Shown piece by piece: positions 13,481 to 25,589 of a stretch of 64,000 nt of DNA. Location: NCBI GenBank assembly GCA_965240325.2, contig OZ251228.1:2914001-2978000 (forward strand), read 5' to 3'. The translations under genes were made by a program, and so were the position numbers. The notes under the pieces are model-generated. The model had not been told where the DNA came from. It worked only from the letters and a program-made list of their open reading frames with translations, and made no database searches. Source of the DNA: Rebecca billardiae RCC1528. Its lineage: Eukaryota; Haptophyta. Numbering within the stretch: the stretch's first letter is position 1; every line of letters begins with the position of its first letter.

Positions 13481-16400
13481 GGGCGGCGAGGACGCGTCAT
13501 TCAGCACCGCCGCCACAAGCACGCCCGCTCGTCTCGCGCCGCGCGACTGAGCCGAGCAGCAGCAGCAGCCTGCTGGGCCACCGCAGGCCTGCGGCCGCAG
13601 GGCTGCGGCTCGGGCGCGGAGCCGCAGCCCTGCGGGCGCGCGGGCGTGAGGAGTGGCGGCGGCGCGGCATACAGCGCGGCGCCGAGCGAGCATGGGCGGC
13701 GAGGACGCGTCATTCAGCACCGCCGCCACAAGCACGCCCGCTCGTCTCGCGCCGCGCGACTGAGCCGAGCAGCAGCAGCAGCCTGCTGGGCCACCGCAGG
13801 CCTGCGGCCGCAGGGCTGCGGCTCGGGCGCGGAGCCGCAGCCCTGCGGGCGCGCGGGCGTGAGGAGTGGCGGCGGCGCGGCATACAGCGCGGCGCCGAGC
13901 GAGCATGGGCGGCGAGGGTGCTACGCTCAGCACCGCCACCACCCGCTTTCCCGCTCGCCTTGCGCCGCGCGACTGAGCCGAGCAGCAGCAGCAGCCTGCT
14001 GGGCCACCGCAGGCCTGCGGCCGCAGGGCTGCGGCTCGGGCGCGGAGCCGCAGCCCTGCGGGCGCGCGGGCGTGAGGAGTGGCGGCGGCGCGGCATACGG
14101 CGCGGCGCCGAGCGAGCATGGGCGGCGAGGGTGCGCCGCTCAGCACCGCCACCACCCGCTTTCCCGCTCGTCTCGCGCCGCGCGACTGAGCCGAGCAGCA
14201 GCAGCAGCCTGCTGGGCCACCGCAGGCCTGCGGCCGCAGGGCTGCGGCCGCAGGGCTGCGGCTCGGGCGCGGAGCCGCAGCCCTGCGGGCGCGCGGGCGT
14301 GAGGAGTGGCGGCGGCGCGGCATGCAGCGCGGCTCGGAGCGAGCATGGGCGGCGAGGACGCGTCATTCAGCACCGCCGCCACCAGCACGCCCGCTCGTCT
14401 CGCGCCGCGCGACTGAGCCGAGCAGCAGCAGCAGCCTGCTGGGCCACCGCAGGCCTGCGGCCGCAGGGCTGCGGCTCGGGCGCGGAGCCGCAGCCCTGCG
14501 GGCGCGCGGGCGTGAGGAGTGGCGGCGGCGCGGCATACAGCGCGGCGCCGAGCGAGCATGGGCGGCGAGGACGCGTCATTCAGCACCGCCGCCACAAGCA
14601 CGCCCGCTCGCCTCGAGCCGCGCGACTGAGCCGAGCAGCAGCAGCAGCCTGCTGGGCCACCGCAGGCCTGCGGCCGCAGGGCTGCGGCCGCAGGGCTGCG
14701 GCTCGGGCGCGGAGCCGCTGCCCTGCGGGCGCGCGGGCGTGAGGAGTGGCGGCGGCGCGGCATGCAGCGCGGCTCGGAGCGAGCATGGACGGCGAGGACG
14801 CGTCATTCAGCACCGCCGCCACAAGCACGCCCGCTCGTCTCGCGCCGCGCGACTGAGCCGAGCAGCAGCAGCAGCCTGCTGGGCCACCGCAGGCCTGCGG
14901 CCGCAGGGCTGCGGCCGCAGGGCTGCGGCTCGGGCGCGGAGCCGCAGCCCTGCGGGCGCGCGGCCGTGAGGAGTGGCGGCGGCGCGGCATGCAGCGCGGC
15001 TCGGAGCGAGCCTGGCCGTCGAGGACGCGTCAATCAGCACCGCCACCACCCGCTTTCCCGCTCGTCTCGCGCCGCGCGACTGAGCCGAGCAGCAGCAGCA
15101 GCCTGCTGGGCCACCGCAGGCCTGCGGCCGCAGGGCTGCGGCTCGGGCGCGGAGCCGCAGCCCTGCGGGCGCGCGGGCGTGAGGAGTGGCGGCGGCGCGG
15201 CATACAGCGCGGCGCCGAGCGAGCATGGGCGGCGAGGGTGCGCCGCTCAGCACCGCCACCACCCGCTTTCCCGCTCGTCTCGCGCCGCGCGACTGAGCCG
15301 AGCAGCAGCAGCAGCCTGCTGGGCCACCGCAGGCCTGCGGCCGCAGGGCTGCGGCTCGGGCGCGGAGCCGCTGCCCTGCGGGCGCGCGGGCGTGAGGAGT
15401 GGCGGCGGCGCGGCATGCAGCGCGGCTCGGAGCGAGCATGGACGGCGAGGACGCGTCATTCAGCACCGCCGCCACAAGCACGCCCGCTCGTCTCGCGCCG
15501 CGCGACTGAGCCGAGCAGCAGCAGCAGCCTGCTGGGCCACCGCAGGCCTGCGGCCGCAGGGCTGCGGCCGCAGGGCTGCGGCTCGGGCGCGGAGCCGCAG
15601 CCCTGCGGGCGCGCGGCCGTGAGGAGTGGCGGCGGCGCGGCATGCAGCGCGGCTCGGAGCGAGCCTGGCCGTCGAGGACGCGTCAATCAGCACCGCCACC
15701 ACCCGCTTTCCCGCTCGTCTCGCGCCGCGCGACTGAGCCGAGCAGCAGCAGCAGCCTGCTGGGCCACCGCAGGCCTGCGGCCGCAGGGCTGCGGCTCGGG
15801 CGCGGAGCCGCAGCCCTGCGGGCGCGCGGGCGTGAGGAGTGGCGGCGGCGCGGCATACAGCGCGGCGCCGAGCGAGCATGGGCGGCGAGGGTGCGCCGCT
15901 CAGCACCGCCACCACCCGCTTTCCCGCTCGTCTCGCGCCGCGCGACTGAGCCGAGCAGCAGCAGCAGCCTGCTGGGCCACCGCAGGCCTGCGGCCGCAGG
16001 GCTGCGGCTCGGGCGCGGAGCCGCAGCCCTGCGGGCGCGCGGGCGTGAGGAGTGGCGGCGGCGCGGCATACAGCGCGGCGCCGAGCGAGCATGGGCGGCG
16101 AGGGTGCGCCGCTCAGCACCGCCACCACCCGCTTTCCCGCTCGTCTCGCGCCGCGCGACTGAGCCGAGCAGCAGCAGCAGCCTGCTGGGCCACCGCAGGC
16201 CTGCGGCCGCAGGGCTGCGGCTCGGGCGCGGAGCCGCAGCCCTGCGGGCGCGCGGGCGTGAGGAGTGGCGGCGGCGCGGCATACAGCGCGGCGCCGAGCG
16301 AGCATGGGCGGCGAGGGTGCGCCGCTCAGCACCGCCACCACCCGCTTTCCCGCTCGTCTCGCGCCGCGCGACTGAGCCGAGCAGCAGCAGCAGCCTGCTG

Positions 16401-17974
16401 GGCCACCGCAGGCCTGCGGCCGCAGGGCTGCGGCCGCAGGGCTGCGGCTCGGGCGCGGAGCCGCAGCCCTGCGGGCGCGCGGGCGTGAGGAGTGGCGGCG
16501 GCGCGGCATGCAGCGCGGCTCGGAGCGAGCATGGGCGGCGAGGACGCGTCATTCAGCACCGCCGCCACAAGCACGCCCGCTCGTCTCGCGCCGCGCGACT
16601 GAGCCGAGCAGCAGCAGCAGCCTGCTGGGCCACCGCAGGCCTGCGGCCGCAGGGCTGCGGCTCGGGCGCGGAGCCGCAGCCCTGCGGGCGCGCGGGCGTG
16701 AGGAGTGGCGGCGGCGCGGCATACAGCGCGGCGCCGAGCGAGCATGGGCGGCGAGGGTGCGCCGCTCAGCACCGCCACCACCCGCTTTTCCGCTCGCCTC
16801 GCGCCGCGCGACTGAGCCGAGCAGCAGCAGCAGCCTGCTGGGCCACCGCAGGCCTGCGGCCGCAGGGCTGCGGCCGCAGGGCTGCGGCTCGGGCGCGGAG
16901 CCGCAGCCCTGCGGGCGCGCGGCCGTGAGGAGTGGCGGCGGCGCGGCATGCAGCGCGGCGCCGAGCGAGCATGGCCGTCGAGGACGCGTCATTCAGCACC
17001 GCCGCCACAAGCACGCCCGCTCGTCTCGCGCCGCGCGACTGAGCCGAGCAGCAGCAGCAGCCTGCTGGGCCACCGCAGGCCTGCGGCCGCAGGGCTGCGG
17101 CTCGGGCGCGGAGCCGCAGCCCTGCGGGCGCGCGGGCGTGAGGAGTGGCGGCGGCGCGGCATACAGCGCGGCGCCGAGCGAGCATGGGCGGCGAGGGTGC
17201 GCCGCTCAGCACCGCCACCACCCGCTTTCCCGCTCGTCTCGCGCCGCGCGACTGAGCCGAGCAGCAGCAGCAGCCTGCTGGGCCACCGCAGGCCTGCGGC
17301 CGCAGGGCTGCGGCTCGGGCGCGGAGCCGCAGCCCTGCGGGCGCGCGGGCGTGAGGAGTGGCGGCGGCGCGGCATACGGCGCGGCGCCGAGCGAGCATGG
17401 GCGGCGAGGGTGCGCCGCTCAGCACCGCCACCACCCGCTTTCCCGCTCGTCTCGCGCCGCGCGACTGAGCCGAGCAGCAGCAGCAGCCTGCTGGGCCACC
17501 GCAGGCCTGCGGCCGCAGGCCTGCGGCCGCAGGGCTGCGGCTCGGGCGCGGAGCCGCAGCCCTGCGGGCGCGCGGGCGTGAGGAGTGGCGGCGGCGCGGC
17601 ATACAGCGCGGCGCCGAGCGAGCATGGGCGGCGAGGGTGCGCCGCTCAGCACCGCCACCACCCGCTTTCCCGCTCGTCTCGCGCCGCGCGACTGAGCCGA
17701 GCAGCAGCAGCAGCCTGCTGGGCCACCGCAGGCCTGCGGCCGCAGGGCTGCGGCTCGGGCGCGGAGCCGCAGCCCTGCGGGCGCGCGGGCGTGAGGAGTG
17801 GCGGCGGCGCGGCGTACAGCGCGGCGCCGAGCGAGCATGGGCGGCGAGGGTGCGCCGCTCAGCACCGCCACCACCCGCTTTCCCGCTCGCCTTGCGCCGC
17901 GCGACTGAGCCGAGCAGCAGCAGCAGCCTGCTGGGCCACCGCAGGCCTGCGGCCGCAGGGCTGCGGCCGCAGGG

Positions 17975-18000
17975 CTGCGGCTCGGGCGCGGCGGGCGTGA
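17975..18000. other. Satellite-1 unit lacking the right arm of its hairpin
   Basis: In this one unit the sequence passes from ctcgggcgcgg straight to cgggcgtgagg, losing the gagccgcagccctgcgg arm that pairs with the left half of the hairpin in essentially every other unit. It is a natural deletion variant and marks a single array position. Confidence 0.75.
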
Positions 18001-19979
18001 GGAGTGGCGGCGGCGCGGCATACAGCGCGGCGCCGAGCGAGCATGGGCGTCGAGGGTGCGCCGCTCAGCACCGCCACCACCCGCTTTCCCGCTCGCCTTG
18101 CGCCGCGCGACTGAGCCGAGCAGCAGCAGCAGCCTGCTGGGCCACCGCAGGCCTGCGGCCGCAGGGCTGCGGCCGCAGGGCTGCGGCTCGGGCGCGGAGC
18201 CGCAGCCCTGCGGGCGCGCGGGCGTGAGGAGTGGCGGCGGCGCGGCATACAGCGCGGCGCCGAGCGAGCATGGGCGGCGAGGGTGCGCCGCTCAGCACCG
18301 CCACCACCCGCTTTTCCGCTCGCCTCGCGCCGCGCGACTGAGCCGAGCAGCAGCAGCCTGCTGGGCCACCGCAGGCCTGCGGCCGCAGGGCTGCGGCTCG
18401 GGCGCGGAGCCGCAGCCCTGCGGGCGCGCGGGCGTGAGGAGTGGCGGCGGCGCGGCATGCAGCGCGGCTCGGAGCGAGCATGGACGGCGAGGACACGTCA
18501 TTCAGCACCGCCGCCACAAGCACGCCCGCTCGTCTCGCGCCGCGCGACTGAGCCGAGCAGCAGCAGCAGCCTGCTGGGCCACCGCAGGCCTGCGGCCGCA
18601 GGGCTGCGGCCGCAGGGCTGCGGCTCGGGCGCGGAGCCGCAGCCCTGCGGGCGCGCGGGCGTGAGGAGTGGCGGCGGCGCGGCATGCAGCGCGGCGCCGA
18701 GCGAGCCTGGCCGTCGAGGACGCGTCAATCAGCACCGCCACCACCCGCTTTCCCGCTCGTCTCGCGCCGCGCGACTGAGCCGAGCAACAGCAGCAGCCTG
18801 CTGGGCCACCGCAGGCCTGCGGCCGCAGGGCTGCGGCCGCAGGGCTGCGGCTCGGGCGCGGAGCCGCAGCCCTGCGGGCGCGCGGGCGTGAGGAGTGGCG
18901 GCGGCGCGGCATGCAGCGCGGCTCGGAGCGAGCATGGACGGCGAGGACGCGTCATTCAGCACCGCCGCCACAAGCACGCCCGCTCGTCTCGCGCCGCGCG
19001 ACTGAGCCGAGCAGCAGCAGCAGCCTGCTGGGCCACCGCAGGCCTGCGGCCGCAGGGCTGCGGCCGCAGGGCTGCGGCTCGGGCGCGGAGCCGCAGCCCT
19101 GCGGGCGCGCGGGCGTGAGGAGTGGCGGCGGCGCGGCATGCAGCGCGGCTCGGAGCGAGCATGGACGGCGAGGACGCGTCATTCAGCACCGCCGCCACAA
19201 GCACGCCCGCTCGTCTCGCGCCGCGCGACTGAGCCGAGCAGCAGCAGCAGCCTGCTGGGCCACCGCAGGCCTGCGGCCGCAGGGCTGCGGCCGCAGGGCT
19301 GCGGCTCGGGCGCGGAGCCGCAGCCCTGCGGGCGCGCGGGCGTGAGGAGTGGCGGCGGCGCGGCATGCAGCGCGGCGCCGAGCGAGCATGGGCGGCGAGG
19401 ACGCGTCATTCAGCACCGCCGCCACAAGCACGCCCGCTCGTCTCGCGCCGCGCGACTGAGCCGAGCAGCAGCAGCAGCCTGCTGGGCCACCGCAGGCCTG
19501 CGGCCGCAGGGCTGCGGCTCGGGCGCGGAGCCGCAGCCCTGCGGGCGCGCGGGCGTGAGGAGTGGCGGCGGCGCGGCATACGGCGCGGCGCCGAGCGAGC
19601 ATGGGCGGCGAGGGTGCGCCGCTCAGCACCGCCACCACCCGCTTTCCCGCTCGTCTCGCGCCGCGCGACTGAGCCGAGCAGCAGCAGCAGCCTGCTGGGC
19701 CACCGCAGGCCTGCGGCCGCAGGGCTGCGGCTCGGGCGCGGAGCCGCAGCCCTGCGGGCGCGCGGGCGTGAGGAGTGGCGGCGGCGCGGCATGCAGCGCG
19801 GCTCGGAGCGAGCATGGGCGGCGAGGACGCGTCATTCAGCACCGCCGCCACAAGCACGCCCGCTCGTCTCGCGCCGCGCGACTGAGCCGAGCAGCAGCAG
19901 CAGCCTGCTGGGCCACCGCAGGCCTGCGGCCGCAGGGCTGCGGCTCGGGCGCGGAGCCGCAGCCCTGCGGGCGCGCGGG

Positions 19980-21634
19980 CGTGAGGAGTGGCGGCGGCGC
20001 GGCATACGGCGCGGCGCCGAGCGAGCATGGGCGGCGAGGGTGCGCCGCTCAGCATCGCCACCACCCGCTTTCCCGCTCGTCTCGCGCCGCGCGACTGAGC
20101 CGAGCAGCAGCAGCAGCCTGCTGGGCCACCGCAGGCCTGCGGCCGCAGGGCTGCGGCCGCAGGGCTGCGGCTCGGGCGCGGAGCCGCAGCCCTGCGGGCG
20201 CGCGGGCGTGAGGAGTGGCGGCGGCGCGGCATGCAGCGCGGCTCGGAGCGAGCATGGGCGGCGAGGACGCGTCATTCAGCACCGCCGCCACAAGCACGCC
20301 CGCTCGTCTCGCGCCGCGCGACTGAGCCGAGCAGCAGCAGCAGCCTGCTGGGCCACCGCAGGCCTGCGGCCGCAGGGCTGCGGCTCGGGCGCGGAGCCGC
20401 AGCCCTGCGGGCGCGCGGGCGTGAGGAGTGGCGGCGGCGCGGCATACAGCGCGGCTCGGAGCGAGCATGGGCGGCGAGGACGCGTCATTCAGCACCGCCG
20501 CCACAAGCACGCCCGCTCGTCTCGCGCCGCGCGACTGAGCCGAGCAGCAGCAGCAGCCTGCTGGGCCACCGCAGGCCTGCGGCCGCAGGGCTGCGGCCGC
20601 AGGGCTGCGGCTCGGGCGCGGAGCCGCAGCCCTGCGGGCGCGCGGCCGTGAGGAGTGGCGGCGGCGCGGCATGCAGCGCGGCGCCGAGCGAGCATGGCCG
20701 TCGAGGACGCGTCAATCAGCACCGCCACCACCCGCTTTCCCGCTCGCCTTGCGCCGCGCGACTGAGCCGAGCAGCAGCAGCAGCCTGCTGGGCCACCGCA
20801 GGCCTGCGGCCGCAGGCCTGCGGCCGCAGGGCTGCGGCTCGGGCGCGGAGCCGCAGCCCTGCGGGCGCGCGGGCGTGAGGAGTGGCGGCGGCGCGGCATA
20901 CGGCGCGGCGCCGAGCGAGCATGGGCGGCGAGGGTGCGCCGCTCAGCACCGCCACCACCCGCTTTCCCGCTCGTCTCGCGCCGCGCGACTGAGCCGAGCA
21001 GCAGCAGCAGCCTGCTGGGCCACCGCAGGCCTGCGGCCGCAGGGCTGCGGCCGCAGGGCTGCGGCTCGGGCGCGGAGCCGCAGCCCTGCGGGCGCGCGGG
21101 CGTGAGGAGTGGCGGCGGCGCGGCATGCAGCGCGGCTCGGAGCGAGCATGGGCGGCGAGGACGCGTCATTCAGCACCGCCGCCACAAGCACGCCCGCTCG
21201 TCTCGCGCCGCGCGACTGAGCCGAGCAGCAGCAGCAGCCTGCTGGGCCACCGCAGGCCTGCGGCCGCAGGGCTGCGGCTCGGGCGCGGAGCCGCAGCCCT
21301 GCGGGCGCGCGGGCGTGAGGAGTGGCGGCGGCGCGGCATACAGCGCGGCTCGGAGCGAGCATGGGCGGCGAGGACGCGTCATTCAGCACCGCCGCCACAA
21401 GCACGCCCGCTCGTCTCGCGCCGCGCGACTGAGCCGAGCAGCAGCAGCAGCCTGCTGGGCCACCGCAGGCCTGCGGCCGCAGGGCTGCGGCCGCAGGGCT
21501 GCGGCTCGGGCGCGGAGCCGCAGCCCTGCGGGCGCGCGGCCGTGAGGAGTGGCGGCGGCGCGGCATGCAGCGCGGCGCCGAGCGAGCATGGCCGTCGAGG
21601 ACGCGTCAATCAGCACCGCCACCACCCGCTTTCC
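19980..21634. repeat. 894-bp higher-order repeat, two copies
   Basis: Four satellite-1 units (three of 227 bp, one of 213 bp) repeat at an offset of 894 bp: the segment at about 19,980-20,740 matches about 20,874-21,634. I noticed one substitution between copies, cagcatcgcc at 20,054 against cagcaccgcc at 20,948. Similarity ends where one copy has gctcgccttgcgcc near 20,745 and the other gctcgtctcgcgcc. Confidence 0.75.
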
Positions 21635-24600
21635 CGCTCGTCTCGCGCCGCGCGACTGAGCCGAGCAGCAGCAGCAGCCTGCTGGGCCACCGCAGGCCTG
21701 CGGCCGCAGGGCTGCGGCCGCAGGGCTGCGGCTCGGGCGCGGAGCCGCAGCCCTGCGGGCGCGCGGCCGTGAGGAGTGGCGGCGGCGCGGCATGCAGCGC
21801 GGCGCCGAGCGAGCATGGGCGGCGAGGGTGCGCCGATCAGCACCGCCACCACCCGCTTTCCCGCTCGTCTCGCGCCGCGCGACTGAGCCGAGCAGCAGCA
21901 GCAGCCTGCTGGGCCACCGCAGGCCTGCGGCCGCAGGGCTGCGGCTCGGGCGCGGAGCCGCAGCCCTGCGGGCGCGCGGGCGTGAGGAGTGGCGGCGGCG
22001 CGGCATACGGCGCGGCGCCGAGCGAGCATGGGCGGCGAGGGTGCGCCGCTCAGCACCGCCACCACCCGCTTTCCCGCTCGTCTCGCGCCGCGCGACTGAG
22101 CCGAGCAGCAGCAGCAGCCTGCTGGGCCACCGCAGGCCTGCGGCCGCAGGGCTGCGGCCGCAGGGCTGCGGCTCGGGCGCGGAGCCGCAGCCCTGCGGGC
22201 GCGCGGCCGTGAGGAGTGGCGGCGGCGCGGCATGCAGCGCGGCGCTGAGCGAGCATGGCCGTCGAGGACGCGTCAATCAGCACCGCCACCACCCGCTTTC
22301 CCGCTCGTCTCGCGCCGCGCGACTGAGCCGAGCAGCAGCAGCAGCCTGCTGGGCCACCGCAGGCCTGCGGCCGCAGGGCTGCGGCTCGGGCGCGGAGCCG
22401 CAGCCCTGCGGGCGCGCGGGCGTGAGGAGTGGCGGCGGCGCGGCATACAGCGCGGCGCCGAGCGAGCATGGGCGGCGAGGGTGCGCCGCTCAGCACCGCC
22501 ACCACCCGCTTTCCCGCTCGTCTCGCGCCGCGCGACTGAGCCGAGCAGCAGCAGCAGCCTGCTGGGCCACCGCAGGCCTGCGGCCGCAGGCCTGCGGCCG
22601 CAGGGCTGCGGCTCGGGCGCGGAGCCGCAGCCCTGCGGGTGCGCGGGCGTGAGGAGTGGCGGCGGCGCGGCATGCAGCGCGGCTCGGAGCGAGCATGGGC
22701 GGCGAGGACGCGTCATTCAGCACCGCCGCCACAAGCACGCCCGCTCGTCTCGCGCCGCGCGACTGAGCCGAGCAGCAGCAGCAGCCTGCTGGGCCACCGC
22801 AGGCCTGCGGCCGCAGGGCTGCGGCTCGGGCGCGGAGCCGCAGCCCTGCGGGCGCGCGGGCGTGAGGAGTGGCGGCGGCGCGGCATACGGCGCGGCGCCG
22901 AGCGAGCATGGGCGGCGAGGGTGCGCCGCTCAGCACCGCCACCACCCGCTTTTCCGCTCGTCTCGCGCCGCGCGACTGAGCCGAGCAGCAGCAGCAGCCT
23001 GCTGGGCCACCGCAGGCCTGCGGCCGCAGGCCTGCGGCCGCAGGGCTGCGGCTCGGGCGCGGAGCCGCAGCCCTGCGGGCGCGCGGGCGTGAGGAGTGGC
23101 GGCGGCGCGGCATACAGCGCGGCGCCGAGCGAGCATGGGCGGCGAGGGTGCGCCGCTCAGCACCGCCACCACCCGCTTTCCCGCTCGTCTCGCGCCGCGC
23201 GACTGAGCCGAGCAGCAGCAGCAGCCTGCTGGGCCACCGCAGGCCTGCGGCCGCAGGGCTGCGGCTCGGGCGCGGAGCCGCAGCCCTGCGGGCGCGCGGG
23301 CGTGAGGAGTGGCGGCGGCGCGGCGTACAGCGCGGCGCCGAGCGAGCATGGGCGGCGAGGGTGCGCCGCTCAGCACCGCCACCACCCGCTTTCCCGCTCG
23401 TCTCGCGCCGCGCGACTGAGCCGAGCAGCAGCAGCAGCCTGCTGGGCCACCGCAGGCCTGCGGCCGCAGGCCTGCGGCCGCAGGGCTGCGGCTCGGGCGC
23501 GGAGCCGCAGCCCTGCGGGCGCGCGGGCGTGAGGAGTGGCGGCGGCGCGGCATACAGCGCGGCGCCGAGCGAGCATGGGCGGCGATGCTGCGCCGCTCAG
23601 CACCGCCACCACCCGCTTTCCCGCTCGTCTCGCGCCGCGCGACTGAGCCGAGCAGCAGCAGCAGCCTGCTGGGCCACCGCAGGCCTGCGGCCGCAGGGCT
23701 GCGGCTCGGGCGCGGAGCCGCAGCCCTGCGGGCGCGCGGGCGTGAGGAGTGGCGGCGGCGCGGCGTACAGCGCGGCGCTGACCGAGCATGGGCGGCGAGG
23801 GTGCGCCGCTCAGCACCGCCACCACCCGCTTTCCCGCTCGCCTTGCGCCGCGCGACTGAGCCGAGCAGCAGCAGCAGCCTGCTGGGCCACCGCAGGCCTG
23901 CGGCCGCAGGGCTGCGGCTCGGGCGCGGAGCCGCAGCCCTGCGGGCGCGCGGCCGTGAGGAGTGGCGACGGTGCGGCATGCAGCGCGGCTCGGAGCGAGC
24001 ATGGGTGGCGAGGACGCGCCGCTCAGCACCGCTGCCACCCGCTTTCCCGCTCGTCTCGCGCCGCGCGACTGAGCCGAGCAGCAGCAGCAGCCTGCTGGGC
24101 CACCGCAGGCCTGCGGCCGCAGGGCTGCGGCCGCAGGGCTGCGGCTCGGGCGCGGAGCCGCAGCCCTGCGGGCGCGCGGCCGTGAGGAGTGGCGGCGGCG
24201 CGGCATGCAGCGCGGCGCTGAGCGAGCATGGCCGTCGAGGACGCGTCAATCAGCACCGCCACCACCCGCTTTCCCGCTCGTCTCGCGCCGCGCGACTGAG
24301 CCGAGCAGCAGCAGCAGCCTGCTGGGCCACCGCAGGCCTGCGGACGCAGGGCTGCGGCTTGGCTGCGGAGCCGCAGCCCTGCGGGCGCGCGGCCGTGAGG
24401 AGTGGCGGCGGCGCGGCATGCAGCGCGGCTCGTAGCGAGCATGTGCAGCAAGCAGGATGCTCTGAAATGAGCTCTTCCCGGACCCGTCCACCCGCTAGCC
24501 TCGCGCCACGACGAAACTGATGGTAGTTATAAGCTGCTAGCGTAGCAGCCTATTTTGTTGCCGCGCGTTCTGAGCGCCGAATATAAGCAGCAGCAGGTGC

Positions 24601-25589
24601 GCGAGATACGCCACGTGCCGAACCTCGGCCGAGGTCTGGCGCGGCGCCGGACCTCCAGTGCGTGACTGTCAAGCGCACTCAGGCCAAGCACGCTGTAGCC
24701 AATCGAGCTGCCAGCCGATGCAGTAAAGCCCCGGAGCGCGCGCTCGGCCCTCTCTGCCATCTTTGAGCCTAGTGAGCCGATATCGGCGATTTGAGTGCCG
24801 GCCTGACGCGCCGGGCCCGGCGCGCAAGGCCCCGCGCGCCGGACCTCGGCCGACGTCCGGCGGTGGCGCCGGACCTCGAGTGCATGATGGTCGGGCGCGC
24901 TCAGGCTGAGCGCGCTGTAGCCGTTCGAGCTGTCAGCCGGTGTGGTACGGCATCAGGGGACATGCTCGATCCTCTCCGCCCTCGCTGAGCCCGAAGTCAC
25001 GACATCGGCGCTCTGAGCGCCGGGCCCGGCGTGCCAGGTCCGGCGCGCCGGGCCCGGCGCGCCGGACCTCGGCCGAGGTCCGGCGCGGCGCCGGACCTCG
25101 AGTGCATGATGGTCGGGCGCGGTCAGGCTGAGCGCGCTGTAGCTTTTCGAGCTGTCAGCCGGTGTGGTACGGCATCAGTGACACGTGCTCGGTCCTCTCC
25201 GCCCTCGCTGAGCCCGAAGTCACGACATCGGCGCACTGAGCGCCGGGCCCGGCGCGCCAGGTCCGGCGCGCTGGGCCCGGCGCGCCGGACCTCGGCCGAG
25301 GTCCGGCGCGGCGCCGGACCTCGGGTGCATGATGGTCGGGCGCGCTCAGGCTGAGCGCGCTGTAGCCGTTCGAGCTGTCAGCCGGTGTTGTGCGACATCC
25401 GGGGACGTGCTCGGTCCTCTTCGCCCTCGCCGAGCCCGAAGTCACGACATCGGCGCTCTGAGCGCCGGGCCCGGCGTGCCAGCTCCGGCGCGCCGGGCCC
25501 GGCGCGCCGGACCTCGGCCGAGGTCCGGCGCGGCGCCGGACCTCGAGTGCATGATGGTCGGGCGCGCTCAGGCTGAGCGCGCTGTAGCC

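Larger units (their letters stand above)
1..24530. repeat. Satellite 1: tandem array of 213/227-bp units
   Basis: Roughly 110 head-to-tail units run from the left edge of the window, so the true left end is not seen. A unit contains a short CAG run followed by cctgctgggccaccgcagg, one or two copies of a 14-bp sub-repeat (ggccgcagggctgc), a hairpin, then gcggcatgcagcgcgg and a variable 3' segment. One 14-mer gives 213 bp and two give 227 bp. The variable segment falls into linked sequence classes, for example gctcggagcg with gtcattcagc and cacaagcacg, against gcgccgagcg with gtgcgccgctcag and cacccgctttcc. The left 5 kb is more diverse than the rest, and the last unit (about 24,430-24,530) is clearly degenerate. 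Open frames occur on both strands, change frame at each 227-bp unit and match no family, so I do not call genes here. A centromeric, subtelomeric or other heterochromatic satellite is possible. Confidence 0.95.

Noticed and set aside
1-24530. Many open frames of 70-580 codons on both strands, Arg/Ala/Pro/Cys-rich
   Set aside because: They arise from tandem GC-rich units without stops, exist in several frames on both strands at once, and shift frame at every 227-bp unit. No family motif or codon bias supports coding.
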